Below are positions 17,788-25,426 of a stretch of 42,557 nt of DNA, in pieces. How positions within the stretch are numbered: the first letter of the stretch is position 1; every line of letters starts with the position of its first letter. The notes under the pieces are model-generated. The model was not told where the DNA came from, made no database searches, and saw only the letters and a list, made by a program, of their open reading frames with translations. Position numbers and translations under genes: made by a program. The DNA lies in contig CANGTQ010000016.1 in assembly GCA_947456955.1 (NCBI GenBank), positions 1-42,557 of the forward strand, read 5' to 3'. This DNA comes from Flavobacteriaceae bacterium (GTDB lineage: Bacteria; Bacteroidota; Bacteroidia; Flavobacteriales; Flavobacteriaceae).

Positions 17788-18434
17788 GCTTGATGGTTTA
17801 GAGAACACCTGAATCTCTGATCCCCCAAAAGAAGTCTTAATCTTCTTGTTTGAAAAACCATTACGAGCATTGGGAATAGTCGTTTTCTCGTAATTTTGAA
17901 GTCTCTACATCCACTATATCTCGAATAACCGATAGTGTATCCAATGATATTGTAGCGTGGCAAAACAGACCTTTAGAACCCGTTTATTTAATTGTTTGGA
18001 TGGAGTCAATGCCAATCCAAAATTGGGGATTAATCCTCAACCAGTTCTTAACTATATTTGAAAAAAGGGTTCAACTTTAATTAAAAAGTCAAACCCCATT
18101 ATTTTTAACTTACACACTTTGCGGGATAGTGTCAATCATATCCGCAAGTGTAAGGGCTACTTCACTTTACGCCAAAGATAGAGACGGTAAGAAGACGTGC
18201 TTTTCGTAACCCAAATGGGCATCTAATTCACCTTCGAGCATTTTCTCTAATCCTCGCTTTTGCAATTGACCTAAAAAGCTATAAAGGTCTTCGCCTGTTT
18301 TGAATTGCTTCAAAAAATCATCTGATAATAAATCTTCTTTTTTTCATAAGACTGTGTAAAATTTAAAATTAAACAAAAAAATAATGGGGTTTTAAAACCC
18401 CATTATTTTTCTACTTACACAGTTTATGGTTTAG
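17788..18434. mobile_element. Scrambled remnant of IS256-family insertion sequence(s)
   Basis: Pieces of one transposase type lie in both orientations. Minus strand, 18197-18347: ATG then, after a one-base frameshift in a run of A, LLSDDFLKQFKTGEDLYSF to LDAHLGYEKH (N-terminus). Minus strand, about 17806-17878: PNARNGFSNKKIKTSFGG, the next part of the protein. Plus strand, 17898-18080 in one frame: EVSTSTISRITDSVSNDI, AWQNRPLEPVYLIVWM, then after an in-frame deletion IQNWGLILNQFLTIFEKRVQ and stop (C-terminus). A terminal-repeat-like sequence (AAACCCCATTATTTTT...ACTTACACA) occurs at 18091-18120 and again at 18395-18425 in the same orientation. No intact transposase remains. ATGGTTTAG at 17793-17801 and 18426-18434 may be a target duplication. 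Confidence 0.75.
18351..18423. repeat. Palindromic IS-end segment
   Basis: A 73-base segment bounded by a 9-bp perfect inverted repeat (ACTGTGTAA ... TTACACAGT) with a 34-bp perfect palindrome at 18377-18410 inside (centre GGGGTTTTAAAACCCC). Read on the minus strand it lies between the IS256-like end and the transposase ATG, so it is best seen as the leader of that element, where a strong hairpin would block transcription entering from outside. Confidence 0.55.
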
Positions 18435-18468
18435 TACCTTAAAAACTAATTGATAATATTTGAATTAA

Positions 18469-19041
18469 TCAATTAGCAGTATTAATTTTACTTTGCTTGG
18501 AATTCAAATCTAGTTTATACTCTTCAATAGATAAATCGCGAGTAACTATTTCCTTGTAACCTTCCCTAATTCCAGACCAATATTCAGTATATGTCCCATA
18601 AAACATATCATCAGGACCATTTACATCACTTGCAATAATGCCTTGTTTTTTACCTTCTACATAATTCTCATTATCAGTATGTTCAAGTTGAGTAATAAGG
18701 CTTAATAATTCAGCTTTGTTTCTACTTCCTTCAAGTTGTATAATGATTTGATTTTCAATCTGTTCTAATTTAGTATTTTTTTCAATACTAGAGATTTCAG
18801 AAGAAGTAGTATTACCTGAAATTCCATACTTATATACAAGGAAAAAAACTAAACCAACTGCTAGCGTAATTAGAATTCTTTTAACTTGCATTGATAACCC
18901 CCAACTTTCTTTTGCTTTATCAATTTCAAATTCATTAGTTCTTACATTGATTGATTCTCTATTTGGAGCATCAACAGGACTGTCTCTAAATCCTTCATTT
19001 TTTGACGATGTCGGTGTACTTCTTTTTTTAAAAATACTCAT
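18469..19041 (-). CDS. Single-pass membrane protein, paralogue of the 131-residue protein
   Basis: 190 residues. A polar N-terminus (~50 residues) precedes one membrane span (RILITLAVGLVFFLVYKYG, ~55-73); the rest is presumably outside the cytoplasm, or inside if the topology is reversed. The C-terminal part has LEQIENQIIIQLEGSRNK ... LLSLITQLEHTDNENY ... YTEYWSGIREGYK, which parallels LETIEDQINIEIQNNNK ... ALSLTNQLVHP ... YDEYWNEKRKFYK in the first gene of this operon. It is the last gene of a three-gene minus-strand operon, 15 bases after the coiled-coil protein. Function unknown. Confidence 0.72.
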   Translation of the reverse strand: MSIFKKRSTPTSSKNEGFRDSPVDAPNRESINVRTNEFEIDKAKESWGLSMQVKRILITLAVGLVFFLVYKYGISGNTTSSEISSIEKNTKLEQIENQIIIQLEGSRNKAELLSLITQLEHTDNENYVEGKKQGIIASDVNGPDDMFYGTYTEYWSGIREGYKEIVTRDLSIEEYKLDLNSKQSKINTAN

Positions 19042-19056
19042 ATTTTATATGTTTTT

Positions 19057-20331
19057 TTAATTAATTCTATGAACTTGTATGGAATTTCTGCCTCTATTGA
19101 TAAATTCTACGCCAAATCCATATTTATTAGCTAGCAATCTAAGTAACATTTTTTCATTTTCTCCTCCATAAACATCAATATCATGATGTGAATCTAATTC
19201 TCCGTTATATTCTTTGGCTTTGTAATTGAAATTATATTTAAATTTTTTTAAGTTAGAATTTTTAGTTTTGTTTAATAATTGTTCTTTTTTTTCATTTTCA
19301 ATCTTTTTATTTGATAGAGCTCTTTCCTCAGTTTTCATATTGTTGATCCTTTGTTCTCTCTCCTGTTCAGATCTTCTATGAGCTTCTTCTTGATTTCTAA
19401 TTTCGTTTTCTTGTTGTTGTAAAGCTCTTCGCTGTTGTTCTTCTTGATGTCTCATTTGACTTTGCAACATCGCCTCATTCGCTCTTTTAGCCCTTCTTAC
19501 TTTATCAACTTCTTCTTGAGCTGCTTCTACTTCAGCTTGATCATTAAGTTCAATTGAACGGTGATATCTTCTTTCAGCATCTTCTATAATTGATTCAATA
19601 TCCTCATAAGAACCTTCACTTAAATTATTGAAATTTGGTTTTAAGGTTGCGCGCGCTGAATCAAAATCATCATATTCGAGAGAATGAAGAACTTTTCCTT
19701 TTATTTCGTTGTACAAGTTAAATTCTTGATAACTATCTTCAACATTTTGGTAAAGCTTGTTAAGATTGTTTGATTTAATAAAATTACCACTTTTTTCTAA
19801 AAAATCATTCGCTGCTCTATGTTCTCCATTTCTGCAAAGTCCTCTAGAGTGAGATTTTAATAGCTGAACAACCATTGGTTCACTTACATTATTATAAGAA
19901 TAATCAATAAAATTATCCTCAAATTGAGTAGGTAATGAATTTAAATAAGATGATGATTTATTGTAAAATTTTTCAGGGGAATCAATCTCAGTTAATAATT
20001 CTATATCTTCTTGATCATTGAAGAAATATATCCATTGATTAAAATTTTTAAATCGATTATCAAATTGATTAACAACTAAGAAATCGGTATTGTCTAAACT
20101 AAATAAACTCCAATTACGATATTCATTTTTACTTAATTGTGGAATTTCGTCAACAATCTCTTCAAAAAAAGTAAACACATCAACTACTTCATAATCTCTT
20201 ATGATTAAATCTTTTCTTAATGTGGAAATATGAGTATAGTCAGTAAAACCAGCTATAAACTCATCATAATCAATAGATGTACTTAAAAAGCCATTTTGAT
20301 AAAGCTCGTTATAGATAGATTTTATATCCAT
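19057..20331 (-). CDS. Coiled-coil protein of unknown function
   Basis: 424 residues, no signal peptide or membrane span. Residues 1-245 look globular and acidic, including a helical SHSRGLCRNGEHRAANDFL segment around 160-178 that might be a TPR-like helix pair. Residues ~250-355 are a strongly charged Glu/Gln/Arg coiled coil (VEAAQEEVDKVRRAKRANEA, QEEQQRRALQQQENEIRNQ). The last ~60 residues form a small domain (YNGELDSHHDIDVYGGENEK, then GFGVEFINRGRNSIQVHRIN). Its start codon shares one base with the stop of the upstream gene (TAATG), so the two are translationally coupled. Such a long coiled coil between two membrane-anchored paralogues suggests a scaffold, by inference only. Confidence 0.72.
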   Translation of the reverse strand: MDIKSIYNELYQNGFLSTSIDYDEFIAGFTDYTHISTLRKDLIIRDYEVVDVFTFFEEIVDEIPQLSKNEYRNWSLFSLDNTDFLVVNQFDNRFKNFNQWIYFFNDQEDIELLTEIDSPEKFYNKSSSYLNSLPTQFEDNFIDYSYNNVSEPMVVQLLKSHSRGLCRNGEHRAANDFLEKSGNFIKSNNLNKLYQNVEDSYQEFNLYNEIKGKVLHSLEYDDFDSARATLKPNFNNLSEGSYEDIESIIEDAERRYHRSIELNDQAEVEAAQEEVDKVRRAKRANEAMLQSQMRHQEEQQRRALQQQENEIRNQEEAHRRSEQEREQRINNMKTEERALSNKKIENEKKEQLLNKTKNSNLKKFKYNFNYKAKEYNGELDSHHDIDVYGGENEKMLLRLLANKYGFGVEFINRGRNSIQVHRIN

Positions 20332-20726
20332 TACTCAGTTTCGTTTATAGTTTGTTGATTTAAAGTGTCATTAAGAATTTTCTTTTTGTAGAATTTTCTT
20401 TTTTCATTCCAATATTCATCGTAATATTTATCTTCTGAATACCAATTTTCTTTAGTTCCTAAATAGATAATATGATGAGGATGAACAAGCTGATTTGTTA
20501 AAGAAAGTGCTTTATCCTTATTGTTGTTTTGAATTTCAATATTAATTTGATCTTCTATTGTTTCTAATTTCAAACTAATTTGTTTAGATTTTTTATCTAG
20601 ATCTTCTTCATTTTGATTACTCTGGAAAATCCAAAAAATTAAAAACACTGAAAGTGGTGCCCAAATGAACCAATATTTTTTTAGTCCATCGAAAAAAGCT
20701 TTGTCAGATTCTTCTCTTGAAGTCAT
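20331..20726 (-). CDS. Single-pass membrane protein, paralogue of the 190-residue protein
   Basis: 131 residues, first gene of the minus-strand operon. A short charged N-terminus precedes a membrane span (YWFIWAPLSVFLIFWIF, ~18-34), then a helical domain LKLETIEDQINIEIQNNNKD ... ALSLTNQLVHPHHIIYLG ... YDEYWNEKRKFYKKKIL. The same order and spacing are found in the third gene, so the two are duplicates. No enzyme motif is visible. The upstream region holds no recognisable promoter. Confidence 0.7.
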   Translation of the reverse strand: MTSREESDKAFFDGLKKYWFIWAPLSVFLIFWIFQSNQNEEDLDKKSKQISLKLETIEDQINIEIQNNNKDKALSLTNQLVHPHHIIYLGTKENWYSEDKYYDEYWNEKRKFYKKKILNDTLNQQTINETE

Positions 20727-21675
20727 AAGTTATAAATTTAAGTTAAATAAAATTTAAAAATAATAATTTTTAGCATTAAAATAAAAAAAGTGACTTATTT
20801 TATAATAAAAATCACAAATCTCAGATAAAATAGAAACCAATCAATTAACATAATTTGAATCATCATTTATTTTTTGTTTAAGTAAATTTAATCAAGTAAA
20901 AATATCTTTATATCTTTCTAAATTATCAGTACTACCATCATCACATTAAAATTAGTATTCTCAATTTCAATTTTTTCAATTTCGGCTTTTAAAATGTTTT
21001 TCTTATTTTCATATTTTGAACTTCTCCAAATCAGTTATTTTAAGAGGTAGAATATACCCTATTTTTAGTGATAATTTTGTTATTTCAATATGATTTTTAA
21101 ATTTACGCCACGAAGAATCTTTATTTTTTTTACCCATAATTTTATTCATTTATGTAATTTTCAACTTTATAAAGCATGGTGTGTAATTATTTGAAGTAAA
21201 ATAAATTGATTTTTATTCAAAATTTTAGAATTTTTAAAGTTAAAAGTTATTTGGTTGTTACATCTAGAATTTGCTAAGTAATTTTAAGTAAGAGTTTAGA
21301 TAAACAATTAACTGAAATAAAAATGTCTGCTTTAGAGATGTTTGTTTTCAGTTTTTTTTAGATGGATTTATGTCAATTGAAAAGGAAAATTCACTTTCAA
21401 AACATTTTCTCCTTTTTTGAAATCCAAATTTATTGGAGTATGGGCAGTTTAACAAAAGAAGTATTTTTTTTTAGTAAAGTAGAAAAAAATTTAGCTATTT
21501 ATTTTCTAACTCGTGAAGACCACTTTAATGTTTAATGAAGCTTATATTGTTTATCAATAAAATTATCCTTTAAAGACCAAAAACAAAATCAAAATGAATT
21601 GATTTAATTTCAAGTAATGGAATGAAAAATTAATTTTTAAAATAGTAATTCGAGAAATATACAAACTAACGCATT
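20727..21675. other. Gene-poor intergenic stretch with a possible 46-codon ORF
   Basis: About 950 AT-rich bases between divergent genes. The only coding-like segment is on the minus strand, 21009-21149: MNKIMGKKNKDSSWRKFKNH and on to 46 codons, after which a shifted frame continues with a Glu/Lys-rich helix (KAEIEKIEIENTNF). It may be a broken small gene. The rest (21150-21675) shows many stops in all frames and no recognised element; promoters for the two flanking units should lie here but none matches the consensus well. Confidence 0.4.
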
Positions 21676-22260
21676 ATGAAAACACTAATTCTACACATAG
21701 GAGATTCTTCTAAAGATTTTTTGAAATCAATTTATCAAGAGATCCCTCAAAAAACAGTGATTTCGGATTTTATTCCTAGAGAAGTTTTGATTACTGAAAT
21801 AGAAAATCATGACGCAATAATTATTATGGGTAATGGAGGAAATGATGGTGTTTGGGGAGAAAAATTAATGGATGCTAATTTTATAGATAGCTCAATTCTC
21901 AATTATTTAAAATTGAAGAAAAGTTTGATTTTTATTTGGTTTAATGCGCATAAGTTTTTAGTTGAGAATCGTTTTCAACATCAAAACATGATTTGTACTG
22001 GAATGTTTATCTCAGAACCATTAGAGGCAATTTTTTTGGATAATAAAATTCAAAATCCTGAAATCGATTATTATGAGCAGATGATTGAAGCAAGCAATTT
22101 CGTATTTGCTGATATATTAGGTTCATTACTAAATGAATATGGTTTTCAAAATTTAAAACTTATTCATTCAGAATTAAAAAGAAAGTATTTCAATTTAACT
22201 ATCCAAAACGAGGTGGCGGTTTTTAATTTTGAAAGGCTATATTGTAATTTGAATAATTAG
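21676..22260 (+). CDS. Hypothetical protein, possibly a degenerate caspase-like fold
   Basis: 194 residues, cytoplasmic. MKTLILHIGDSSKDFLKSIY opens with a hydrophobic strand; HDAIIIMGNGGNDGVWGEKL (45-64) sits where caspase-like proteins have a hydrophobic strand followed by GHG...G, and SLIFIWFNAHKFLVENRF (83-100) follows a second hydrophobic strand where they carry the catalytic Cys. Here the His position is Asn and no Cys is present in the second motif, so if the fold is right the protein is inactive. This is inference from strand pattern only; the family is otherwise unrecognised. It stands alone on the plus strand. Confidence 0.62.
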   Translation: MKTLILHIGDSSKDFLKSIYQEIPQKTVISDFIPREVLITEIENHDAIIIMGNGGNDGVWGEKLMDANFIDSSILNYLKLKKSLIFIWFNAHKFLVENRFQHQNMICTGMFISEPLEAIFLDNKIQNPEIDYYEQMIEASNFVFADILGSLLNEYGFQNLKLIHSELKRKYFNLTIQNEVAVFNFERLYCNLNN

Positions 22261-22282
22261 GTTTTTAAGGTCAATTGTCATA

Positions 22283-22457
22283 CTAACCGGATTTTAAATT
22301 ATTTTCGAGAATAATTGAAAAGTGATTTGCTTGCCTTTGTGTAGTTTTACTCTTGACTTTTTCATTATCGTTCACTATTTGAATCCAGTTAAATAAAAGT
22401 TCAAAATCCTCATAAAAAACAAACAGCTGCCATAAAAACAAAAGATTTTTAGAGTAA
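22283..22457 (-). pseudogene. Orphan C-terminal gene fragment
   Basis: The minus strand is open for ~58 codons with protein-like composition: NLLFLWQLFVFYEDFELLFN, then WIQIVNDNEKVKSKTTQRQ, ending ANHFSIILENNLKSG and a stop. A TGA precedes it and there is no ATG, so it is a 3' remnant of a lost gene. The family is not recognised. It fills most of the 367-base gap between two plus-strand genes. Confidence 0.4.
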
Positions 22458-22627
22458 TTATTTTTTCAATGCTATTATTTACGATTCTTAATTAAAATGT
22501 TGTTTTGTTTCTCTCTAGAAATATGCAGCAATTTGGTTAAAAATGAAAAAATAATGCCACTTGCGGGTTTAAATAAATAATAATATTTTGATAAATAGTA
22601 TTATATTGCTAATTAAATTTTTTAGAA

Positions 22628-23053
22628 ATGTCAAATATTAAAGTTTATAAAGGAACGTCAAATTACAGTAGTGATGTTATTTGCAATTTATCAGATGCTA
22701 AAATATTAAAAAAGTTATCGAATTACAGTTCAGATATTATTTGTTACGTAAAATCCAATAAAATATACAAAGGTACTTCTACTTACAGTAGTGACGTGCT
22801 TTTCACAGTATCCGATGGAAAGGTTTACAAAGCAAACTCATCCTATTCTTCTGATATAGTCTTAACCATAAAAGATTGGAAAATTTATAAAGGAAATTCA
22901 ACCTACAGCAGCGATGTTCTTGCTACAATAAAAGACAGTAAAGTTTTTACAGGAAGCTCTTCTTATAGTAGTGATATACAATTTCGCATTGACGGAAATG
23001 TTATCATAGAAGAATTTGTAGCTATTTGGTACGCGGTTAAATATTGTTTTTAG
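22628..23053 (+). CDS. Six-repeat beta protein
   Basis: 141 residues, of which about 124 form six tandem units of 20-22 residues following K(I/V)YKG(T/N)S(T/S)YSSD(V/I)xxx(I/V)xDx: VYKGTSNYSSDVICNLSD, IYKGTSTYSSDVLFTVSD, IYKGNSTYSSDVLATIKD and others. Alternating strands with a turn at YSSD suggest a closed beta propeller- or flower-like fold. From memory it resembles Bacteroidota proteins annotated as '4-fold beta flower', which is not verified here. The last 17 residues (IIEEFVAIWYAVKYCF) are aromatic and differ. No signal peptide. At the DNA level this is a period of about 60 bases. Confidence 0.75.
   Translation: MSNIKVYKGTSNYSSDVICNLSDAKILKKLSNYSSDIICYVKSNKIYKGTSTYSSDVLFTVSDGKVYKANSSYSSDIVLTIKDWKIYKGNSTYSSDVLATIKDSKVFTGSSSYSSDIQFRIDGNVIIEEFVAIWYAVKYCF
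22631..23000 (+). repeat. Coding tandem repeat, ~60-bp period, six units
   Basis: Six diverged copies of a 60-66-base unit, recognisable by TA(C/T)AG(T/C)AGTGA(T/C)(G/A)T at each YSSD turn. They encode the beta-repeat protein and are not a CRISPR array, as there are no unrelated spacers. Confidence 0.7.
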
Positions 23054-23181
23054 TAGCCCTTACAGAAGAGATTTATCTTTAGAATTTCTTTTGATTTTGC
23101 AGTACTTAATTATAAAATTGAAACTTGAATGATTAGAGATGAAAATATATATTGACTAAAATTAATCAGCAATTCGTGTAA

Positions 23182-23364
23182 AAAACAAACAACAACCAAA
23201 TTACGGAATTATGCCATAAATTAAACTTACTACTAGAATTTTTTGTGGATGTGCGTGATTTCGATTATTCTAGAGTTTGGTTTTCATCATCTAAAGATTT
23301 TGGAAGTACAACTTTAATTCCATTTCCTTATCAGTTTTTTGAAGGTATTATCCGTTTAAATAAA
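23182..23364 (+). pseudogene. Orphan gene fragment fused in frame to the next gene
   Basis: The frame opens after a stop at 23179-23181 and reads ITELCHKLNLLLEFFVDVRD, then DYSRVWFSSSKDFGSTTLI and PFPYQFFEGIIRLNKK, continuing in frame into the Met of the next gene. Its composition is that of a folded cytoplasmic protein, unlike the signal peptide that follows, so it is probably the 3' end of a lost gene with its stop codon gone. A GTG at 23245 could start a fused product, but this would bury the signal peptide. Confidence 0.4.
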
Positions 23365-23376
23365 AAAATATTTGTT

Positions 23377-24483
23377 ATGAAAAAACCGAACTTATTATTT
23401 CTATGCATTTTGTTTTCTATTAATTCTTACACTCAAATTAATAAGAATATTATTTTTTCAAATAATGATTTATCCATTGCTTGCTTAGAAGGTAAACTAA
23501 ATATAAACTATAATCAAAAGGCCTCAAATAAAATTGAAATACTTTTTGCCGATACGTTACAAATTAAATCTAGAAAATTAGTAAATAAATTTTCCAATAT
23601 TGAATTCAATAAATTAGCAAAAGAGTTTTTCCAAAAAAAATATATGATAATGTTTAACAAAATCATTTATTATGATTCTAAAAACGAATGCTTTGTTAAA
23701 TTTGAGGGTAAAAATTATTTTGAGAAGTTTTATGAAAATAATAAAAAATCTCCAAAGGAAACTTGTCAAATGATTGGTCCTTATATTGAAATTAATAAAA
23801 ATGATAAAAGACCAACTAACAAACTCTCCTTTTCGAAAACAAATCATTTGATAATCTTTATCTATATTAACGATGAATTTGTAATTGCTAAAAATATTTT
23901 TTTTGATAATGAAAAACTAATAAAAAATGATGATCTACCATCTGATTTACATTTGTTAAAAAATAAATTTATACAATCACTAGAGCCCAAAAAAATGCTC
24001 TTTGCAATTCAATTTGATAATGAAAATTTCTTTGTTAATACAGTGAAAGATAAAAGCAATCCTAAATTGGTTTACTTTGAAGCGCCTTTATATTATGATA
24101 CCATTGAAATTGAAAGTCCTAAAATCTATTTAGGACAAGTAACAAGAGAGCAATTTAATTTAAATAAAGAAGTGCTGCTTAAAAAGTTTGAAAGTTTGAT
24201 TGTAGGATATGACGGAACCCATCTTTATTATGAGTATTCTAATTCGCAATGGAATGATTGTGTTAGATTTTATTATCATAAATCTACACGAATAGAAACC
24301 TTACCGGGCAGAGGATCAAGTAGTTGGTCTTTTACTAGTGATAATGTGAAAAAGGATGATGGTCTGTATAATGTCATAATTCATAATAAATCTGATATTT
24401 ATACTTCTTTTTACATTAATTTAAAAAACAAATTAATTACTAAAATTAATAATCCAATAGATTACGATGAAGTTAAATATTAA
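23377..24483 (+). CDS. Exported protein of unknown function
   Basis: 368 residues from the ATG at 23377, chosen because it opens a clean signal peptide (MKKPNLLFLCILFSINSYTQ, cleavage after ~19) although the frame is open further upstream. The mature protein is Lys/Asn/Phe-rich, without recognised domains or repeats. Segments such as YDGTHLYYEYSNSQWNDCV and IHNKSDIYTSFYINLKNKLI suggest beta structure. It begins a long plus-strand run of unknown genes; the next start is 33 bases after its stop. Periplasmic or surface location is inferred from the signal peptide. Confidence 0.68.
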   Translation: MKKPNLLFLCILFSINSYTQINKNIIFSNNDLSIACLEGKLNINYNQKASNKIEILFADTLQIKSRKLVNKFSNIEFNKLAKEFFQKKYMIMFNKIIYYDSKNECFVKFEGKNYFEKFYENNKKSPKETCQMIGPYIEINKNDKRPTNKLSFSKTNHLIIFIYINDEFVIAKNIFFDNEKLIKNDDLPSDLHLLKNKFIQSLEPKKMLFAIQFDNENFFVNTVKDKSNPKLVYFEAPLYYDTIEIESPKIYLGQVTREQFNLNKEVLLKKFESLIVGYDGTHLYYEYSNSQWNDCVRFYYHKSTRIETLPGRGSSSWSFTSDNVKKDDGLYNVIIHNKSDIYTSFYINLKNKLITKINNPIDYDEVKY

Positions 24484-24516
24484 TTACGTAACAGTCAAAT
24501 TTTATAAACCTACAAA

Positions 24517-24858
24517 ATGAATGAAGATAAATTCGAAATATCATTATTAAAAATATTTGTGGCTTGTTTTCCAGATGAGTTACTACAACGATACAGGCCA
24601 ATTGCAGATTTTTTATCAGAGTATAAGTCCGTAACGAAGGATGATATGGGAGCAGTGCTTGATGAATATCTTCCTAATGAAAGAAAATATTTTGATGCGA
24701 TTTGTGAGTTTGTAAACTTAATGACTCCAGAAGAAAAAGAAACATTTTACAAACCAATTGAAATTCTTGTGGCTATCAATAGTAGGTATTATGAAACACC
24801 CGGAGAACGCAACTTAGTAAAATTTAAACTTGCTAAAATTTTTAATAAAGAACTATAA
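24517..24858 (+). CDS. Hypothetical protein, 113 residues
   Basis: Unrecognised. Mostly helical and acidic: ISLLKIFVACFPDELLQRY, DMGAVLDEYLPNERKYFDA, TPEEKETFYKPIEILVAI. No signal peptide or membrane span. It ends nine bases before the phosphatase gene, so the two are very likely co-transcribed. Confidence 0.65.
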   Translation: MNEDKFEISLLKIFVACFPDELLQRYRPIADFLSEYKSVTKDDMGAVLDEYLPNERKYFDAICEFVNLMTPEEKETFYKPIEILVAINSRYYETPGERNLVKFKLAKIFNKEL

Positions 24859-24867
24859 AATAATATT

Positions 24868-25413
24868 ATGAGTAACATTATTCCTTACGAAAGATCCTAT
24901 TGGGTTTTGCCCAATAAATTACTTGCGGGTGAGATTCCAAGTTCAAAAACGGAAAGTAAAAAAATTGAAAAAATAAATAGTTTATTGGATTGTAATATTG
25001 ATGTTATTATCAATTTAATGGAAGAAGTTGAAAAAAACTTTAGTGATGAGGTTTTAGAAGATTATTCAAAAACATTATTCAAAGAGGCTTATAAAAAGAA
25101 TAAAAAAATTGAAATGTTGCGATATGCCATAAAAGATTTAAATATTCCTACAGAAAACTTCATGATTGAAATTCTCGATAAAATAGACCAACAAATCGCT
25201 TTAGGAAAGAAAGTTTATGTGCATTGTTGGGGTGGAGTTGGAAGAACGGGAACTGTAATAGGATGTTATCTAATTAGACATGGATTTGCAGAACCTGAAA
25301 AAGTGATTGATACTATAAATTATCTCAAGAGAACGACAAATATTGCCCACAGAAGTTCACCTGAAACAGAGGAACAGTGTCAGTTTGTTTTAAATTGGTC
25401 AATGAGTAAGTAA
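24868..25413 (+). CDS. Dual-specificity/tyrosine phosphatase-like protein
   Basis: 181 residues. The Cx5R phosphatase loop is VHCWGGVGRTGTVIGCYL, with nucleophile Cys120 and Arg126, and an upstream Asp90 in IKDLNIPT can serve as general acid. The N-terminus (YWVLPNKLLAGEIPSS, then IDVIINLMEE) matches the start of the Bacteroidota dual-specificity group. The set looks catalytically complete, so it should remove phosphate from protein or small substrates in the cytoplasm. It lies between two unknown genes with 9- and 13-base gaps; an operon role in reversing a modification is possible but no kinase is nearby. Confidence 0.82.
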   Translation: MSNIIPYERSYWVLPNKLLAGEIPSSKTESKKIEKINSLLDCNIDVIINLMEEVEKNFSDEVLEDYSKTLFKEAYKKNKKIEMLRYAIKDLNIPTENFMIEILDKIDQQIALGKKVYVHCWGGVGRTGTVIGCYLIRHGFAEPEKVIDTINYLKRTTNIAHRSSPETEEQCQFVLNWSMSK

Positions 25414-25426
25414 TATAAATGCATAA

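Noticed and set aside
17607..17963. 118-codon minus-strand ORF
   Set aside because: It crosses a gene remnant and IS256 fragments; the real transposase piece here is in another minus-strand frame (PNARNGFS...).
22628..23053. CRISPR-like regular spacing of about 60 bases
   Set aside because: The whole unit repeats, with no unique spacers, and it is translated as one protein with regular 20-residue units.
23245..23376. N-terminal extension of the exported protein from a GTG start
   Set aside because: It would place ~44 unrelated residues before a clean signal peptide; the ATG at 23377 is better.
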